This document shows positions 16,792 through 25,811 of a stretch of 64,000 bases of DNA, one piece after another. The stretch covers positions 1-64,000 of the forward strand of contig CAZZMD010000005.1 in the NCBI GenBank assembly GCA_964655355.1, in the 5' to 3' direction. The position numbers and the translations under genes are program-made. The stretch is from CALGDE01 sp964655355. Lineage in GTDB: Bacteria; Cyanobacteriota; Cyanobacteriia; CACIAM-69d. The number at the start of each line of letters is the position of its first letter. The first letter of the stretch is position 1. The notes under the pieces were generated by a model, which saw only the letters and a list, made by a program, of their open reading frames with translations, was not told the DNA's origin and did no database searches.

Positions 16792-17820
16792 CTAGGGGTC
16801 TTCCCCTCGGGCGGCGGCTTGAAGTTCTTCTAGGGTGGATAGGCGATCGCTGGCCTGCCGTCCCAAAATCACCGTTCCCGCTGCCGTTTGGGATGACACC
16901 ACGTAGTAGTAGGCCACCACTTCTGGGGGGTTGCCCCGAGACACAATAAATTCGCGCGCGGTTTCTGTATTGTCGTAAAACGCTTGGTTTTGCTCGATGG
17001 TCACGCCTTCTCCGAGGGAGTCCCGGAGGATGTCGCCTAATAAATTGCCATCATGGATTCCAACGCCGGGGGGTAGAGAATAGCAGTCGCTGCTGCCACA
17101 GGCCTCTCCCGCTTCGGGTAATCCTTCTACCACCGGAATGCCTTGGGGGAGGGGTGACGGGCTGGCCCCTGGTGATGGACTGGCACCCGGTGATGGGCTC
17201 GCCCCCGGTGATGGGCTCGCCCCCGGTGATGGACTGGCCCCCGGCGATGGGCTGGGATTGGCGGCGGGACTGGGGGAGGCTGCGGGTGAGGGGCTGGGAT
17301 TAGGGTTTGGCCGGGGCGATCGCTTGGGACTTGCTTTGGGGGTGGGTTTGGGGCTCGGGGATGGGGATGGTTGTTGGAGGGCTTGCGGTGTGGGTTTGGG
17401 GGTTGGGCTGGGGATGGGGGATGGGGTTGGCTGAATGGGTAATTGCTGGATGGGGATCGGTTTGGTGGCGGAGTTCGGATTGGCTGAGAGCCGCGTTCGA
17501 GGGCGAAATTCAATCACCGGCAAAATCAACACCACCCCGTGCAGGGCGATCGCCCCGAGAAAGATAAGGCCCAATTCCCCTAATTGATGCCACCGGGATG
17601 CGGACTCTCCGAGTAATGGTGCTTCCACGACATCAAATAGGGTGTCGTCTAGAGGGTCCCCTTGGCTGTCATCTTGAGTGTGATCTTGACTGTCATCTTG
17701 GATGTCGCTAGGGGCCGTTTGGCGGATGGCAGCCGGCTCCGAAGCGTCGTTGATCAGCGACGGCTCAGCGTCTGGCGGATCGTCGTGTGGGGCCAACGGT
17801 TCTAAGGGCGATCGCTCCAT
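16792..17820 (-). CDS. proline-rich single-span membrane protein, TonB-like layout
   Basis: A 342-residue protein: an acidic, disordered cytoplasmic N-terminus (1-80), one membrane span (about 85-103, LGLIFLGAIALHGVVLILPV), a long Pro/Ser/Lys linker (about 125-235) that includes five copies of the hexapeptide GASPSP, and a C-terminal globular domain of about 105 residues with a possible disulfide (GEACGSSDCYS). The span plus rigid Pro-rich linker plus small periplasmic domain is the TonB plan, but the last domain lacks clear TonB sequence signatures, so the name is not used. Its ATG overlaps the stop of the upstream lipoprotein gene by one base (TAATG), implying translational coupling. Confidence 0.75.
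   Translation of the reverse strand: MERSPLEPLAPHDDPPDAEPSLINDASEPAAIRQTAPSDIQDDSQDHTQDDSQGDPLDDTLFDVVEAPLLGESASRWHQLGELGLIFLGAIALHGVVLILPVIEFRPRTRLSANPNSATKPIPIQQLPIQPTPSPIPSPTPKPTPQALQQPSPSPSPKPTPKASPKRSPRPNPNPSPSPAASPSPAANPSPSPGASPSPGASPSPGASPSPGASPSPGASPSPLPQGIPVVEGLPEAGEACGSSDCYSLPPGVGIHDGNLLGDILRDSLGEGVTIEQNQAFYDNTETAREFIVSRGNPPEVVAYYYVVSSQTAAGTVILGRQASDRLSTLEELQAAARGEDP
17162..17251. repeat. five tandem 18-base units encoding GASPSP
   Basis: Five head-to-tail 18-base units (17162, 17180, 17198, 17216, 17234) with few substitutions lie inside the proline-rich gene and encode its hexapeptide repeat. Copy-number change here keeps the reading frame. Confidence 0.95.
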
Positions 17821-18404
17821 TATTCAGGCTTCTCGGGAGATGCCTCGGCCGATTCTTGCGTCGATTCTTGCGTCGGTTCTTCCGTCGACTCTTCTAAGGA
17901 CTCTGGAAGGATAGCCCCGTCGGTTTTGGCACCGCTCAGGTCAAACGTTAGGGGTTGAATATTCAGCAAATCTGCATTGCTGAAGTCTGTCTCGTCCACT
18001 GTTGCGCCCCGGAGGATGGCTCCCCGCAAATAAGCTTTGGGGAATTGGGCTTGGTCTAAGGTGGCATCGGTCAGGTTGGCTTGGTTCAGGCCCGCGCCGG
18101 TTAATATTGCCCCGGTCAAATCAGCGCCACTAAAGTCCACTTGATCTAACTTTGCTTGACTGAAGTCTGCCCCCTGGAGCTGGGCTTTCTGGAAGTTTGC
18201 TCCGTTGAGGTTGGCGTCGCTAAAGTCTTTCCCCTGTAAGTCTTGACCGGAGAAGTCGCAGGCTGGACAGTCTTTTTCTCCCTGGGCGATGCCGTCTTCA
18301 GAGGATCCCTCTGGCGTGGCGGTTTGACAGCTTGCCAGGGCGATCGCGAGGGTCGTGGCGGTCAGGAATCGTAGGGGCATGGGAAGGGCTAGGCGATGAA
18401 TCAT
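17820..18404 (-). CDS. pentapeptide-repeat lipoprotein
   Basis: A 194-residue exported lipoprotein. The signal peptide ends in the lipobox LASC (C26 becomes lipidated). Residues about 47-145 form roughly twenty pentapeptide units of the A(D/N)LXX type (DFSDANLNGANFQKAQLQGA and onward), which fold into a right-handed quadrilateral helix. A CPAC pair (about 44-47) precedes the repeats. The tail is rich in Glu, Ser and Thr with EST(Q/E)E repeats. It is translationally coupled to the proline-rich membrane protein downstream. The role is unknown; a good Fur-box candidate lies about 190 bases upstream. Confidence 0.85.
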   Translation of the reverse strand: MIHRLALPMPLRFLTATTLAIALASCQTATPEGSSEDGIAQGEKDCPACDFSGQDLQGKDFSDANLNGANFQKAQLQGADFSQAKLDQVDFSGADLTGAILTGAGLNQANLTDATLDQAQFPKAYLRGAILRGATVDETDFSNADLLNIQPLTFDLSGAKTDGAILPESLEESTEEPTQESTQESAEASPEKPE

Positions 18405-19258
18405 TGAGGTGAGTGATCGGGTTATGTCGGGCTGTAGGTTATATCGAGCCGTAGAGACTAGAGACTAACTTATCGAGTTGTAGATGCTGACTTCTGGAGG
18501 ACCGGTATAGCTCCTCGTCCTGAAGAAAGCCGGTGTTAGAGCCGGTATTGATGTATTGCCTGCTTGGGGCGATCGCCCATCCGTCTGGACGATTGACAAT
18601 GATAATGATTCCCATCAAGAAAATACCAAGCTGGGAGTGACTCGCAAGAGATTTTTGCAAGTATTTGGCATTAAGGATGCTAGCACAGGATCTTCTCTGG
18701 AAAGACAATCTCTAAGGGTTGTTCATCGATGCCAGCCGTGTTTGCTTCAAAAGCTGGGTGAATGATGCACGGGCCTGTTGGGACCAGAGCCGCTAGGTCC
18801 GCTGGGTGGCGGTCTGGGGTGTTCTGTGAAGTCTCCGTGAATTTACGGAAATTGCTTGGGTTTTGGTCCATGATGGGGATGGGAGTATCACGCCTATCGT
18901 GGATCGTTGTCAAGGGTGGCTTAACGGTAGATTGCTGAGGGACCAGGGCTGCTTCAGGCTGGAATGCTGAGAGGTGTGCTTTGGGCGGGTTGCTTGAAAC
19001 TTCGAGGGGCTCACACCGTCTATGTGATCGAGATCGATTAAACCCGCTGTGGAATCACTGGGGATTGTGATGCAGCTCCCCCTCCTGATCAGCTTCTGTT
19101 TCTAAGATGGAATTACAGGGACTAGGGTTTGCATCCTAAAGCTCAATGTCTGATTTCAATGTCTGAGTTGACATCTGATTTGGCTGTCCCGCGGATGCTA
19201 ACGCCATCAATGATTTACCGTGCTCGTCGATTACTCTCCTAACCTATCCTCTGTTGCT
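18405..19258. other. 854-base divergent spacer
   Basis: Between the minus-strand lipoprotein and the + strand RTX gene. Two short minus-strand frames (18439-18708, 18680-18913) and one + frame have no ribosome-binding sites or recognisable products. The only strong signal is the Fur-box candidate at 18595-18613. Promoters for both flanking genes, or a small RNA, may lie here. Confidence 0.5.
18595..18613. promoter_or_regulatory. candidate Fur box
   Basis: The 19 bases match the classical Fur consensus GATAATGATAATCATTATC at 15 positions, including the uninterrupted core AATGATAAT. A TTGACA (18593-18598), which would serve as a -35 element on the + strand, overlaps it. The nearest confident gene start is the lipoprotein at 18404 on the minus strand. 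Confidence 0.5.
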
Positions 19259-22200
19259 ATGAAAGCCTCTCTTCTGGTTGTTGATTCCCGCATTGCTGAT
19301 TCTGAGCTGTTGTTGCAGGGGGTGGACCCGTCTGCGCAGGTGATGATGCTCTCCCCTGAGGATGATGGGGTGGGGGCGATCACGGGGATGGTTGCAATGT
19401 TGGCGGCTAGCTCTGGGGAGCTGTCGCGGCTGGAAATTTTGTCCCACGGGGAGCCGGGTCGGCTGCTGTTGGGGCGGGATGTTTTGGATTTGCCGCGGCT
19501 GCGATCGCTCCAGCGGACGTTGTATACCTGGGGCGCTTGTTTGGGGGAGGCGGGCGAAATTGTATTACATGGTTGCCGAGTGGGGGCGACCAGTGTTGGT
19601 CAGGCATTTGTGGAGCAGTTCCATCGGCTGACGGGGGTGGCGATCGCGGCGAATCGTCATGTTACGGGGGGCGATCGCACTGAAGGGAATTGGGATTTAG
19701 ATGTGTTGGTTGGCGGGGCGTCTGGTCAGTCGAGCCTGAGCCGGCGATCGCGTCAGGCCTATGCCCATACCTTGGCCACGTTCACTGTGACCCAAGCCAC
19801 GGATGACGGTAGTGGCAATGTCCCGGGTACCCTCAGCAATGCCATCCTGCAGGCTAACGCGACCCCTGGGGAAGACACCATTCTCCTGTCTACCGATGTG
19901 ACGTTGAGTGGCGTTGCAACTCGGTTAATCAATTCCGATATCACTTTGACTGGGGATGATCCCAATACCAATGTGATCGAAACCAGAACCATTAGTGGGG
20001 GTGGGGCCTTTCGCCCGCTATTTGTTCGATCTGGCGAAGTTTTTATTCAGGATCTGACCATTACTGATGGCCTTGCTGAAGGGGGGCTGGGTGGTAATGG
20101 CGGCGCTGGGGCCGGGCTCGGTGGTGGCTTGTTTGTCTACGGCGGTGAGGTGGCGGTTCAACGGGTTGATTTCACCAATAATGAGGCGGTTGGTGGCTCC
20201 ATCTTCTCCATTGGACCGGGGGGTGGTTATGGTCCGATTACGGGGGGAGGGGGACTCTATGGTGATGGCTACTTGGGTGGTGGCGGTCTGTTTGGCCCAT
20301 CCTTTGACCCCGATGGAGGCTACGGCGGAAGTGGGAACTATGGGGGATTCGCTGGCGGTGGAAATGGCGGTGGAAATGGCTATAACGGTGGTTTTGGCGG
20401 TGGGGGTGGGGCCGGATCCAACGAATCTTCGGCAGTGTCTGGGGGTAATGGTGGCTTTGGCGGCGGCGGCGGTTTTGGCCTTTCTTCGGGGGGGGCAGAG
20501 TCTGCGGGCTATGGCGGCTATGGCGGCTTTGGCGGTGGTGGCGGTTTTGGCTACGCTTCCTATGGCTATGGGGGAATTGGGGGCTATGGCGCGGGCGGCG
20601 GTGGTGGTTACGACGGCATACCAGGGACCGGGGGCTTTGGCGGCGGCGATGGGGCTTTTGGTACCAGTGTGTTCATTGAGGGCTTAGGGGGGACAGGCGC
20701 TGGCTTCGGGGGGGCGGTCTTTGTCCGGTCCGGCACCGTTACCTTTGAGACCGTCGATTTCAGTGGCAACAGCGCTACCCCTGGGATCGTCACCGGATTT
20801 GATCCGGGTCCTGGTAATTCTGATGGGCGGGGCGGTGCAATTTTTGTCCTGAATCGTACCCAGAGTGAATATGCTTCGGAGTTTGGTAATGCGGCGGGGG
20901 TTCCTGGCGCTTTGCCAACGGTGGAGGCTGTGGATGTGACGTTCTCGGGCAATTCCGCGAGCAGTGCGGGCGGCTCCACGGGAGTGGATGGGGTCGGCGC
21001 AGATCAGGATAACGGGGATGTGTATGGCACGATCGCCCCGGGAACGCCTCTTGCGGAGGCCGATATTGCGGTGTTCAGCAATGGGGTTGAGTTTGATGGG
21101 CTGGATACGCCCTTAGCTCTGGATGATGTGGTTTTTGGGACCACGTTTGAGCAGGTGCTGGAGGTTAGCAATGTGGGCACCGAAGTCCTGAATTTGACGG
21201 ATGTGGAGGTGCCGGAAGGGTTTGAGCTTTCCCTGTTGGTGGGGGCGTCGGTGGAGGTGTTTGAAGGGGACTCGATCTTGGAGTTGGAGATTGCCCCTGA
21301 AAGCTCCTTGGAATTCACGCTGCGGCGGACGGAAGTGCAGGTGAATAGCTTTGAGGGAGATATTCGGTTTTTCAGTGATGATCCCGATGAGACGATTTTT
21401 ATTATTCCGCTGACGGGTAGTGTGGCGTTTTCTCCCCAAACGCCGTTGGATGTCGATTTTGAGCTGGCGCGTTTGAATTTGCCCGCCACGGAGGTGGATG
21501 AGTCGAGTGTGCAGCTTGCGGCGGATCAGGTGTTGTTGCCGACGCCCCAGTTGGGGGACGTTGGGGAGACCATTGTGGGCACGGAAGAGGCGGATGTGCT
21601 CTTTGGGTTGGGGGGCAATGATAATTTGGTCGGCCTGGGGGGCAATGATTTTCTGAATGGGAATCAGGGGAATGACCAGCTTGAGGGGGGCGATGGGAAT
21701 GATCGCCTGACCGGTAGTGGCGGGAGCGATCGCCTGCTGGGGGGAACAGGGGATGATTTTCTGCGGGGGAATAGCGATGATGACCTGCTTCAGGCGGGGA
21801 CCGGTAACGATTTCCTGCTGGGGGGCAGTGGCAACGATTTCCTCGACGGCGGTGACGGGGACGATATTCTCCGAGGGGGGAGTGGCGATGACTCCTTAGG
21901 AGGCGGTGTCGGGAACGATTTCCTGGCTGGTGAATCGGGTAATGATGTCCTGGCTGGTGAGGACGGGGATGATGCCCTCGATGGTGGCGACGGGAGCGAT
22001 CGCCTGGACGGTGGTCTGGGGGATGACGATCTGAATGGCGGTGCTGAGGCGGATATTCTCTTTGGCGATGAGGGGGATGATGTCCTGATTGGCGGAGAGG
22101 GGACGGATACCCTGGACGGTGGTTTGGGATTTGATGTCCTGACCGGTTCGGGGGGCGCGGATGTCTTCGCGGTCAATATTGATTCCATCGAGACGGTGCC

Positions 22201-22399
22201 GGATGAGTTCGATATCATTACCGATTTTGAGGATGGGCTCGATGTGCTTGCGATCGTGGGCTTGACGGAGGTGGATTCGTTGACCTGGAGCGATGGTGCC
22301 AATGGGGTCGATGTGTTTGTGAATGACATCCGTATTCTGGAGTTGACGGGGATTAGTAGCAGCGTGATTGATCCCTCAGACTTCGGTAGTACGGTCTAA
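19259..22399 (+). CDS. large secreted DUF4347 / Gly-rich / RTX protein
   Basis: A 1046-residue protein with no Sec signal. In order: a DUF4347 domain (1 to about 165, with LEILSHGEPGRLLLG and IVLHGCRVG), a parallel-beta-like region (about 170-290, GTLSNAILQANATPGEDTIL), an extremely Gly-rich segment (about 280-480) made of GGFGGGGGFG-like runs, a further beta region, a choice-of-anchor D-like immunoglobulin-type domain (about 610-725), and some 18 GGxGxDxLx calcium-binding RTX nonapeptides (about 775-965) before a C-terminal secretion region. This is the plan of type I-secreted cyanobacterial surface proteins and adhesins. The frame opens at a GTG (19220), but the ATG at 19259 is the better start. 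No HlyB/HlyD genes are nearby. Confidence 0.88.
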   Translation: MKASLLVVDSRIADSELLLQGVDPSAQVMMLSPEDDGVGAITGMVAMLAASSGELSRLEILSHGEPGRLLLGRDVLDLPRLRSLQRTLYTWGACLGEAGEIVLHGCRVGATSVGQAFVEQFHRLTGVAIAANRHVTGGDRTEGNWDLDVLVGGASGQSSLSRRSRQAYAHTLATFTVTQATDDGSGNVPGTLSNAILQANATPGEDTILLSTDVTLSGVATRLINSDITLTGDDPNTNVIETRTISGGGAFRPLFVRSGEVFIQDLTITDGLAEGGLGGNGGAGAGLGGGLFVYGGEVAVQRVDFTNNEAVGGSIFSIGPGGGYGPITGGGGLYGDGYLGGGGLFGPSFDPDGGYGGSGNYGGFAGGGNGGGNGYNGGFGGGGGAGSNESSAVSGGNGGFGGGGGFGLSSGGAESAGYGGYGGFGGGGGFGYASYGYGGIGGYGAGGGGGYDGIPGTGGFGGGDGAFGTSVFIEGLGGTGAGFGGAVFVRSGTVTFETVDFSGNSATPGIVTGFDPGPGNSDGRGGAIFVLNRTQSEYASEFGNAAGVPGALPTVEAVDVTFSGNSASSAGGSTGVDGVGADQDNGDVYGTIAPGTPLAEADIAVFSNGVEFDGLDTPLALDDVVFGTTFEQVLEVSNVGTEVLNLTDVEVPEGFELSLLVGASVEVFEGDSILELEIAPESSLEFTLRRTEVQVNSFEGDIRFFSDDPDETIFIIPLTGSVAFSPQTPLDVDFELARLNLPATEVDESSVQLAADQVLLPTPQLGDVGETIVGTEEADVLFGLGGNDNLVGLGGNDFLNGNQGNDQLEGGDGNDRLTGSGGSDRLLGGTGDDFLRGNSDDDLLQAGTGNDFLLGGSGNDFLDGGDGDDILRGGSGDDSLGGGVGNDFLAGESGNDVLAGEDGDDALDGGDGSDRLDGGLGDDDLNGGAEADILFGDEGDDVLIGGEGTDTLDGGLGFDVLTGSGGADVFAVNIDSIETVPDEFDIITDFEDGLDVLAIVGLTEVDSLTWSDGANGVDVFVNDIRILELTGISSSVIDPSDFGSTV

Positions 22400-22506
22400 G
22401 ACGAGGGGGCAGGCAGAAGGTGCGACTTGGAATCCGGTGCTGATTCCTGGCTCCTCCGGCTTGCCCCTCACGCCTATCCTCACACTGACATCATGAATAT
22501 CTGCCC

Positions 22507-23472
22507 CTAGCGAATCTTGCCGATGGAGCGTCCGACGGATTCAACGTCGTCGTAGTTTTCGTTGGTGGTGGGGATAAATTTTTCGGCGGCGAATAGGTCC
22601 AGGATTTCCGCATGGTCCGGATTGCTGGGATCTAGCTTTTCAAAGGCCGCTAGGATTCTTTCGCCGATGTCGTCCCCAAATTGTTGTTTGAGAGTGGGGT
22701 TGAGGACCCAGTGGTAGTTGAAGTAGGTGGGGGTTTCGAGGATCAAGTTCACTTTGTCGAGATCTACCTCGCCGGCTTCGGTGCGCTTGGTCCAGACACT
22801 GGTGCTCAATGCGCCAACTTCGTAGCTGCCGGCTTCTACCACTTTGATGGTTTTGTCGTGGTCGCCGGAGAAGCCGGGTTTACCCTTAAAATCTTCTAGG
22901 GAAACGCCGGCTTGCTCTAAGAATGCTTGGGGCATGAGGCGGCCGGAGGTGGAGGATTCACTGCCGAAGGTGAAGGTTTTGCCTTTGAGCGCCACTAAAT
23001 CTTCCACGGAGGATAGTTCGGGGACGCCGGCGGCGGTGTTGGCGATAAAGACGCTTTTGAATTGGGTGTCGATTTCTCGCTGGGCGATCGCCTCTGCGCC
23101 GGGGACCTGGAGTCGCGCTTGGACTCCGGTTAGGGCACCGAACCAAACCAGTTCTAGGTCGCCGGTTTTAAAGCCGGTGACGGCGGCGGCATAGTCGGTG
23201 ACGGGCTTGTATTCGACGGGGACGCCTAATTCCTCAGAAAGATAGGTCGATAGCTTTTCGTATTGGCGTTGTAGCTTTTCGGGATCTTGGTCGGGAATGG
23301 CCCCTAGGGTTAGGGTTTCTTCGGTGGTGGAATCAGCCGCTGAATCGGCGGTTGAAGAGGATGACGTTGACGATGAATCAGAGGGACCGCAGCTCACCAT
23401 TCCTAGGGATGCCGTTCCCACTAGGACTGCACTGAGCAGCCGTCCCAAACGTTTTCGTTGCAGACGTTTCAT
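22507..23472 (-). CDS. PhnD-like oxyanion-binding lipoprotein
   Basis: A 321-residue periplasmic substrate-binding lipoprotein with lipobox cysteine C28 (LGMVSCGPS), a Ser/Thr-rich linker, then a PhnD/PtxB-type domain: TLTLGAIPDQDPEKLQRQYE, VTDYAAAVTGFKTGDLELVW, FGALTGVQARLQVPGAEAI. This subgroup is often annotated as a putative selenate or phosphite/phosphonate binder; the ligand is not proven by sequence. No ATPase or permease adjoins it. A double PhnE-type permease is encoded at 39.6-41.3 kb and could be its partner. The gene's upstream flank is where the DUF3616 duplication begins. Confidence 0.87.
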   Translation of the reverse strand: MKRLQRKRLGRLLSAVLVGTASLGMVSCGPSDSSSTSSSSTADSAADSTTEETLTLGAIPDQDPEKLQRQYEKLSTYLSEELGVPVEYKPVTDYAAAVTGFKTGDLELVWFGALTGVQARLQVPGAEAIAQREIDTQFKSVFIANTAAGVPELSSVEDLVALKGKTFTFGSESSTSGRLMPQAFLEQAGVSLEDFKGKPGFSGDHDKTIKVVEAGSYEVGALSTSVWTKRTEAGEVDLDKVNLILETPTYFNYHWVLNPTLKQQFGDDIGERILAAFEKLDPSNPDHAEILDLFAAEKFIPTTNENYDDVESVGRSIGKIR

Positions 23473-23478
23473 GGGCTT

Positions 23479-23530
23479 TCTGTTACTTCACGTATAGGTG
23501 GACTAAACCAATTCCTGAAGATAACAGACT
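23479..23530. repeat. duplicated flank, copy A
   Basis: This 52-base stretch after the first DUF3616 gene is nearly identical to 24682-24734 after the second; a handful of substitutions and one single-base indel separate them. It shows that the duplication unit covered the gene plus its downstream flank. Confidence 0.9.
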
Positions 23531-24625
23531 TTAAGGAAGGCGGAAGACGTCGATCAGGAGAGAGCGATCGCCGATGAGGCGTTTGGGACCGGGCCCCTTG
23601 TAGACCACCCATAGGGCCGGTTCCTGCCAACAGGGCGCTAACATAGCACCTTCAGCGTAGTCGTTGCCGAGGGCGGTGGGTAGGGTCATCATCGGCTGGA
23701 CTAGTTGTTCGTCGGGTACGTCGATAGTATCGGCGGTGTCTGACTCCACATCTTCCAGGGGCGATCGCCAGCGCACCACATCGGCATGGCCATTAATGTC
23801 CAAGGTCGGCCCCCCTAGGATCAATAAATCGTCTCCGTCCCAACAGAGGTCGCGGATTCCCTGTCCTTGTAGGTCAAGCATATGTTTGCGATAAAGGTGT
23901 TTTCCGGCGACGGGCAGCAAAATTAACTCTTTTTTTTCGGTGGGATCAAATCGCAGTTCTAAGACGAGGGGGATATAGCCCCGCACGGCATCGCCCCACA
24001 TGACTGAGCTCTGCAGGCCAATAAAGAGGCGATCGCCCCGTACCGCTAAGCCTTTAATGGAGGGGATGTAGGTGCTGGGGCGGCGATCGTCAGCACTCCT
24101 GAAAAAGGGATCCTTGCTCAGGGCGGCCATCAGGGGGTTGCCCTTCCAGTCGTTGTCCGGGTCTCCCATGGCTAACATGGCGCTGCCTTTGTCCGTTAAA
24201 TCTCCTGTGTCAGACACGGAAATTCGTCCTAGGGTATAGCAGTTGGGCTCCCTTACGACTTGGGTGCGGCGTTTGAAAACTGTGCCAGGTTTGCCTTTGG
24301 GGCGTTTCCGTTTTTGGCTATAGGAGCCCACGAACCACAGAAAACCCTCCCCATAGTCCAACCCTTTAAAATCAATTCCTCCCTCGGGATCCGGTAGGTC
24401 CAAATTTTTCGGCAGGGCGCAGCTGTGGTGTTCCCCATAGTGCATGGGGCTGAGGGGACGCAATCGCTCTAGGGTTTGCAGTTCGTCGGAGCCGCCGACC
24501 CATAGGCTGCCGTCGGGGGTGAGGGCGATCGCCGAGAGTTTGCTCCATAGATCCATGTCTGCCCGGTCAAAGTCCAACAGAACTCGCCCCAGTAAGAACG
24601 CTGCATGCTGTTTTCTTGATCCCAT
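23531..24625 (-). CDS. DUF3616 protein, copy A
   Basis: A 364-residue protein of the DUF3616 family, predicted to fold as a beta-propeller-like sheet protein (recurrent LWVGG, LWFVGSYSQKRKRPKG, GDRLFIGLQSS, LCWDGDDLLILGGPTLDI strands). The family's function is unknown. Compared with copy B at 24735 it has an extra insertion near residue 78-82 and 185-200. The ATG at 24625 aligns with copy B; the frame continues to 24661 but those twelve residues have no counterpart. It lies 109 bases downstream of copy B on the same strand. Confidence 0.82.
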   Translation of the reverse strand: MGSRKQHAAFLLGRVLLDFDRADMDLWSKLSAIALTPDGSLWVGGSDELQTLERLRPLSPMHYGEHHSCALPKNLDLPDPEGGIDFKGLDYGEGFLWFVGSYSQKRKRPKGKPGTVFKRRTQVVREPNCYTLGRISVSDTGDLTDKGSAMLAMGDPDNDWKGNPLMAALSKDPFFRSADDRRPSTYIPSIKGLAVRGDRLFIGLQSSVMWGDAVRGYIPLVLELRFDPTEKKELILLPVAGKHLYRKHMLDLQGQGIRDLCWDGDDLLILGGPTLDINGHADVVRWRSPLEDVESDTADTIDVPDEQLVQPMMTLPTALGNDYAEGAMLAPCWQEPALWVVYKGPGPKRLIGDRSLLIDVFRLP

Positions 24626-24681
24626 GGTGGATGGCTCCGATGTAAGGATGGGTGGTTTCAATGACCCGTGCCGAAGTTGAA

Positions 24682-24734
24682 TCTGTTACTTCACGGATAG
24701 GTGGGACTAAACCGATTCCGGAAGATAACAGCCT
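24682..24734. repeat. duplicated flank, copy B
   Basis: Second copy of the flank described at 23479-23530, directly after the stop of DUF3616 copy B. Confidence 0.9.
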
Positions 24735-25811
24735 TTAGGGAAGGCGGAAGACGTCGATCAGGAGGGAGCGATCGCCGATGAGACGTTGGGGACCGGGACC
24801 GTCGTGGACGACCCATAGGGCTGGCTCTTCCCAACAGGGGGCCAGCATGATGCCTTCGGCGTAGTCATAGCCGCGGGTGGTCGGTAAGGTCATGACGGGC
24901 TGGAGTTGTTTTTCGTCTGGCTCGTAGATAATGTCGGGGGTTTCGGATTCCGCATCTTCCAGGGGCGATCGCCAGCGCACCACATCGGTATAGCCATCGA
25001 TGCCCATGGTGGGCCCTGCCAGCAACAGGAGATCATCCCCGTCCCAACAGAGGTCGCGGATGCCTTGGCCCCGCAGGTTGAAAATATGTTTGCGATAGAG
25101 ATGTTTGCCGGCGGCGGGCAATAGAATTAAATCCTTTTTTTCGCTGGGGTCGTACCGAAGTTCCAGGACGATGCCATAGCCCCGGAGGACGGGACCCCGT
25201 AGCCCGATGAAGAGGCGATCGCCCCGGACTGCTAAGCCTTCGATGTCGAGTCCGTTTTCCTTGGAGGGGATGGGGTGGTGAATGTAGTCTCCGAGGTGGG
25301 GATCCTTGCCCAGGGCGGTCATCAAGGGATTGCCTTTCCAATCGTTGTCCGCATCTCCCATGGCGACCATGGCGCTGCCTTTGGCTTTTAAATCGCCTTT
25401 GTCAGACACTGCAATCCGTCCCAGGGCATAGCGGTTGGGCTCTCTGACGACCTGGGTTAGGCGCTTTAAATCGTTGTCTTTGCCTTTGGGGCGTTTCCGT
25501 TTTTGGCTATGGGAGCCGACGAACCACAGAAAGTCGTCCCCGTAGTCCAATCCTTCAAAATCAATTTCTCCCTCTGGATCCGGCAGCGTCAAATTATCGG
25601 GGAGGGGACAACTGTGGTGTTCCCCGTAGTGCATGGGGCTTAGGGGCCGTAATCGCTCTAGGGTTTGGAGTTCGTCGGAGCCGACCCAGAGGCTGCCGTC
25701 GGGGGTGAGGGCGATCGCCGAGAGTTCGCTCCATAGGTCGACATCTGCCCGGTCAAAGTCCAACAGAACTCGCCCCAGTAAGAACGCTTCGTGCTGTTCT
25801 GTTGATCCCAT
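24735..25811 (-). CDS. DUF3616 protein, copy B
   Basis: A 358-residue paralogue of the neighbouring gene; the two proteins are alike along their full length (for example FLLGRVLLDFDRAD, LWVGSDELQTLERLRPLSPM, RSLLIDVFRLP at the very end). The last residues and the DNA beyond the stop are nearly identical, marking a recent tandem duplication, while the middle (about 170-215) has diverged. No signal peptide or membrane span is seen, so the protein is likely cytoplasmic. Function unknown. Confidence 0.82.
   Translation of the reverse strand: MGSTEQHEAFLLGRVLLDFDRADVDLWSELSAIALTPDGSLWVGSDELQTLERLRPLSPMHYGEHHSCPLPDNLTLPDPEGEIDFEGLDYGDDFLWFVGSHSQKRKRPKGKDNDLKRLTQVVREPNRYALGRIAVSDKGDLKAKGSAMVAMGDADNDWKGNPLMTALGKDPHLGDYIHHPIPSKENGLDIEGLAVRGDRLFIGLRGPVLRGYGIVLELRYDPSEKKDLILLPAAGKHLYRKHIFNLRGQGIRDLCWDGDDLLLLAGPTMGIDGYTDVVRWRSPLEDAESETPDIIYEPDEKQLQPVMTLPTTRGYDYAEGIMLAPCWEEPALWVVHDGPGPQRLIGDRSLLIDVFRLP

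Noticed and set aside
17127..17513. Proline/histidine-rich minus frame within the proline-rich gene
   Set aside because: Alternative frame of the GASPSP repeats; the main frame has the membrane span and coupled start.
18439..18913. Two small minus-strand frames of 89 and 77 codons
   Set aside because: No ribosome-binding sites, no recognisable pattern, and one overlaps the Fur-box candidate.
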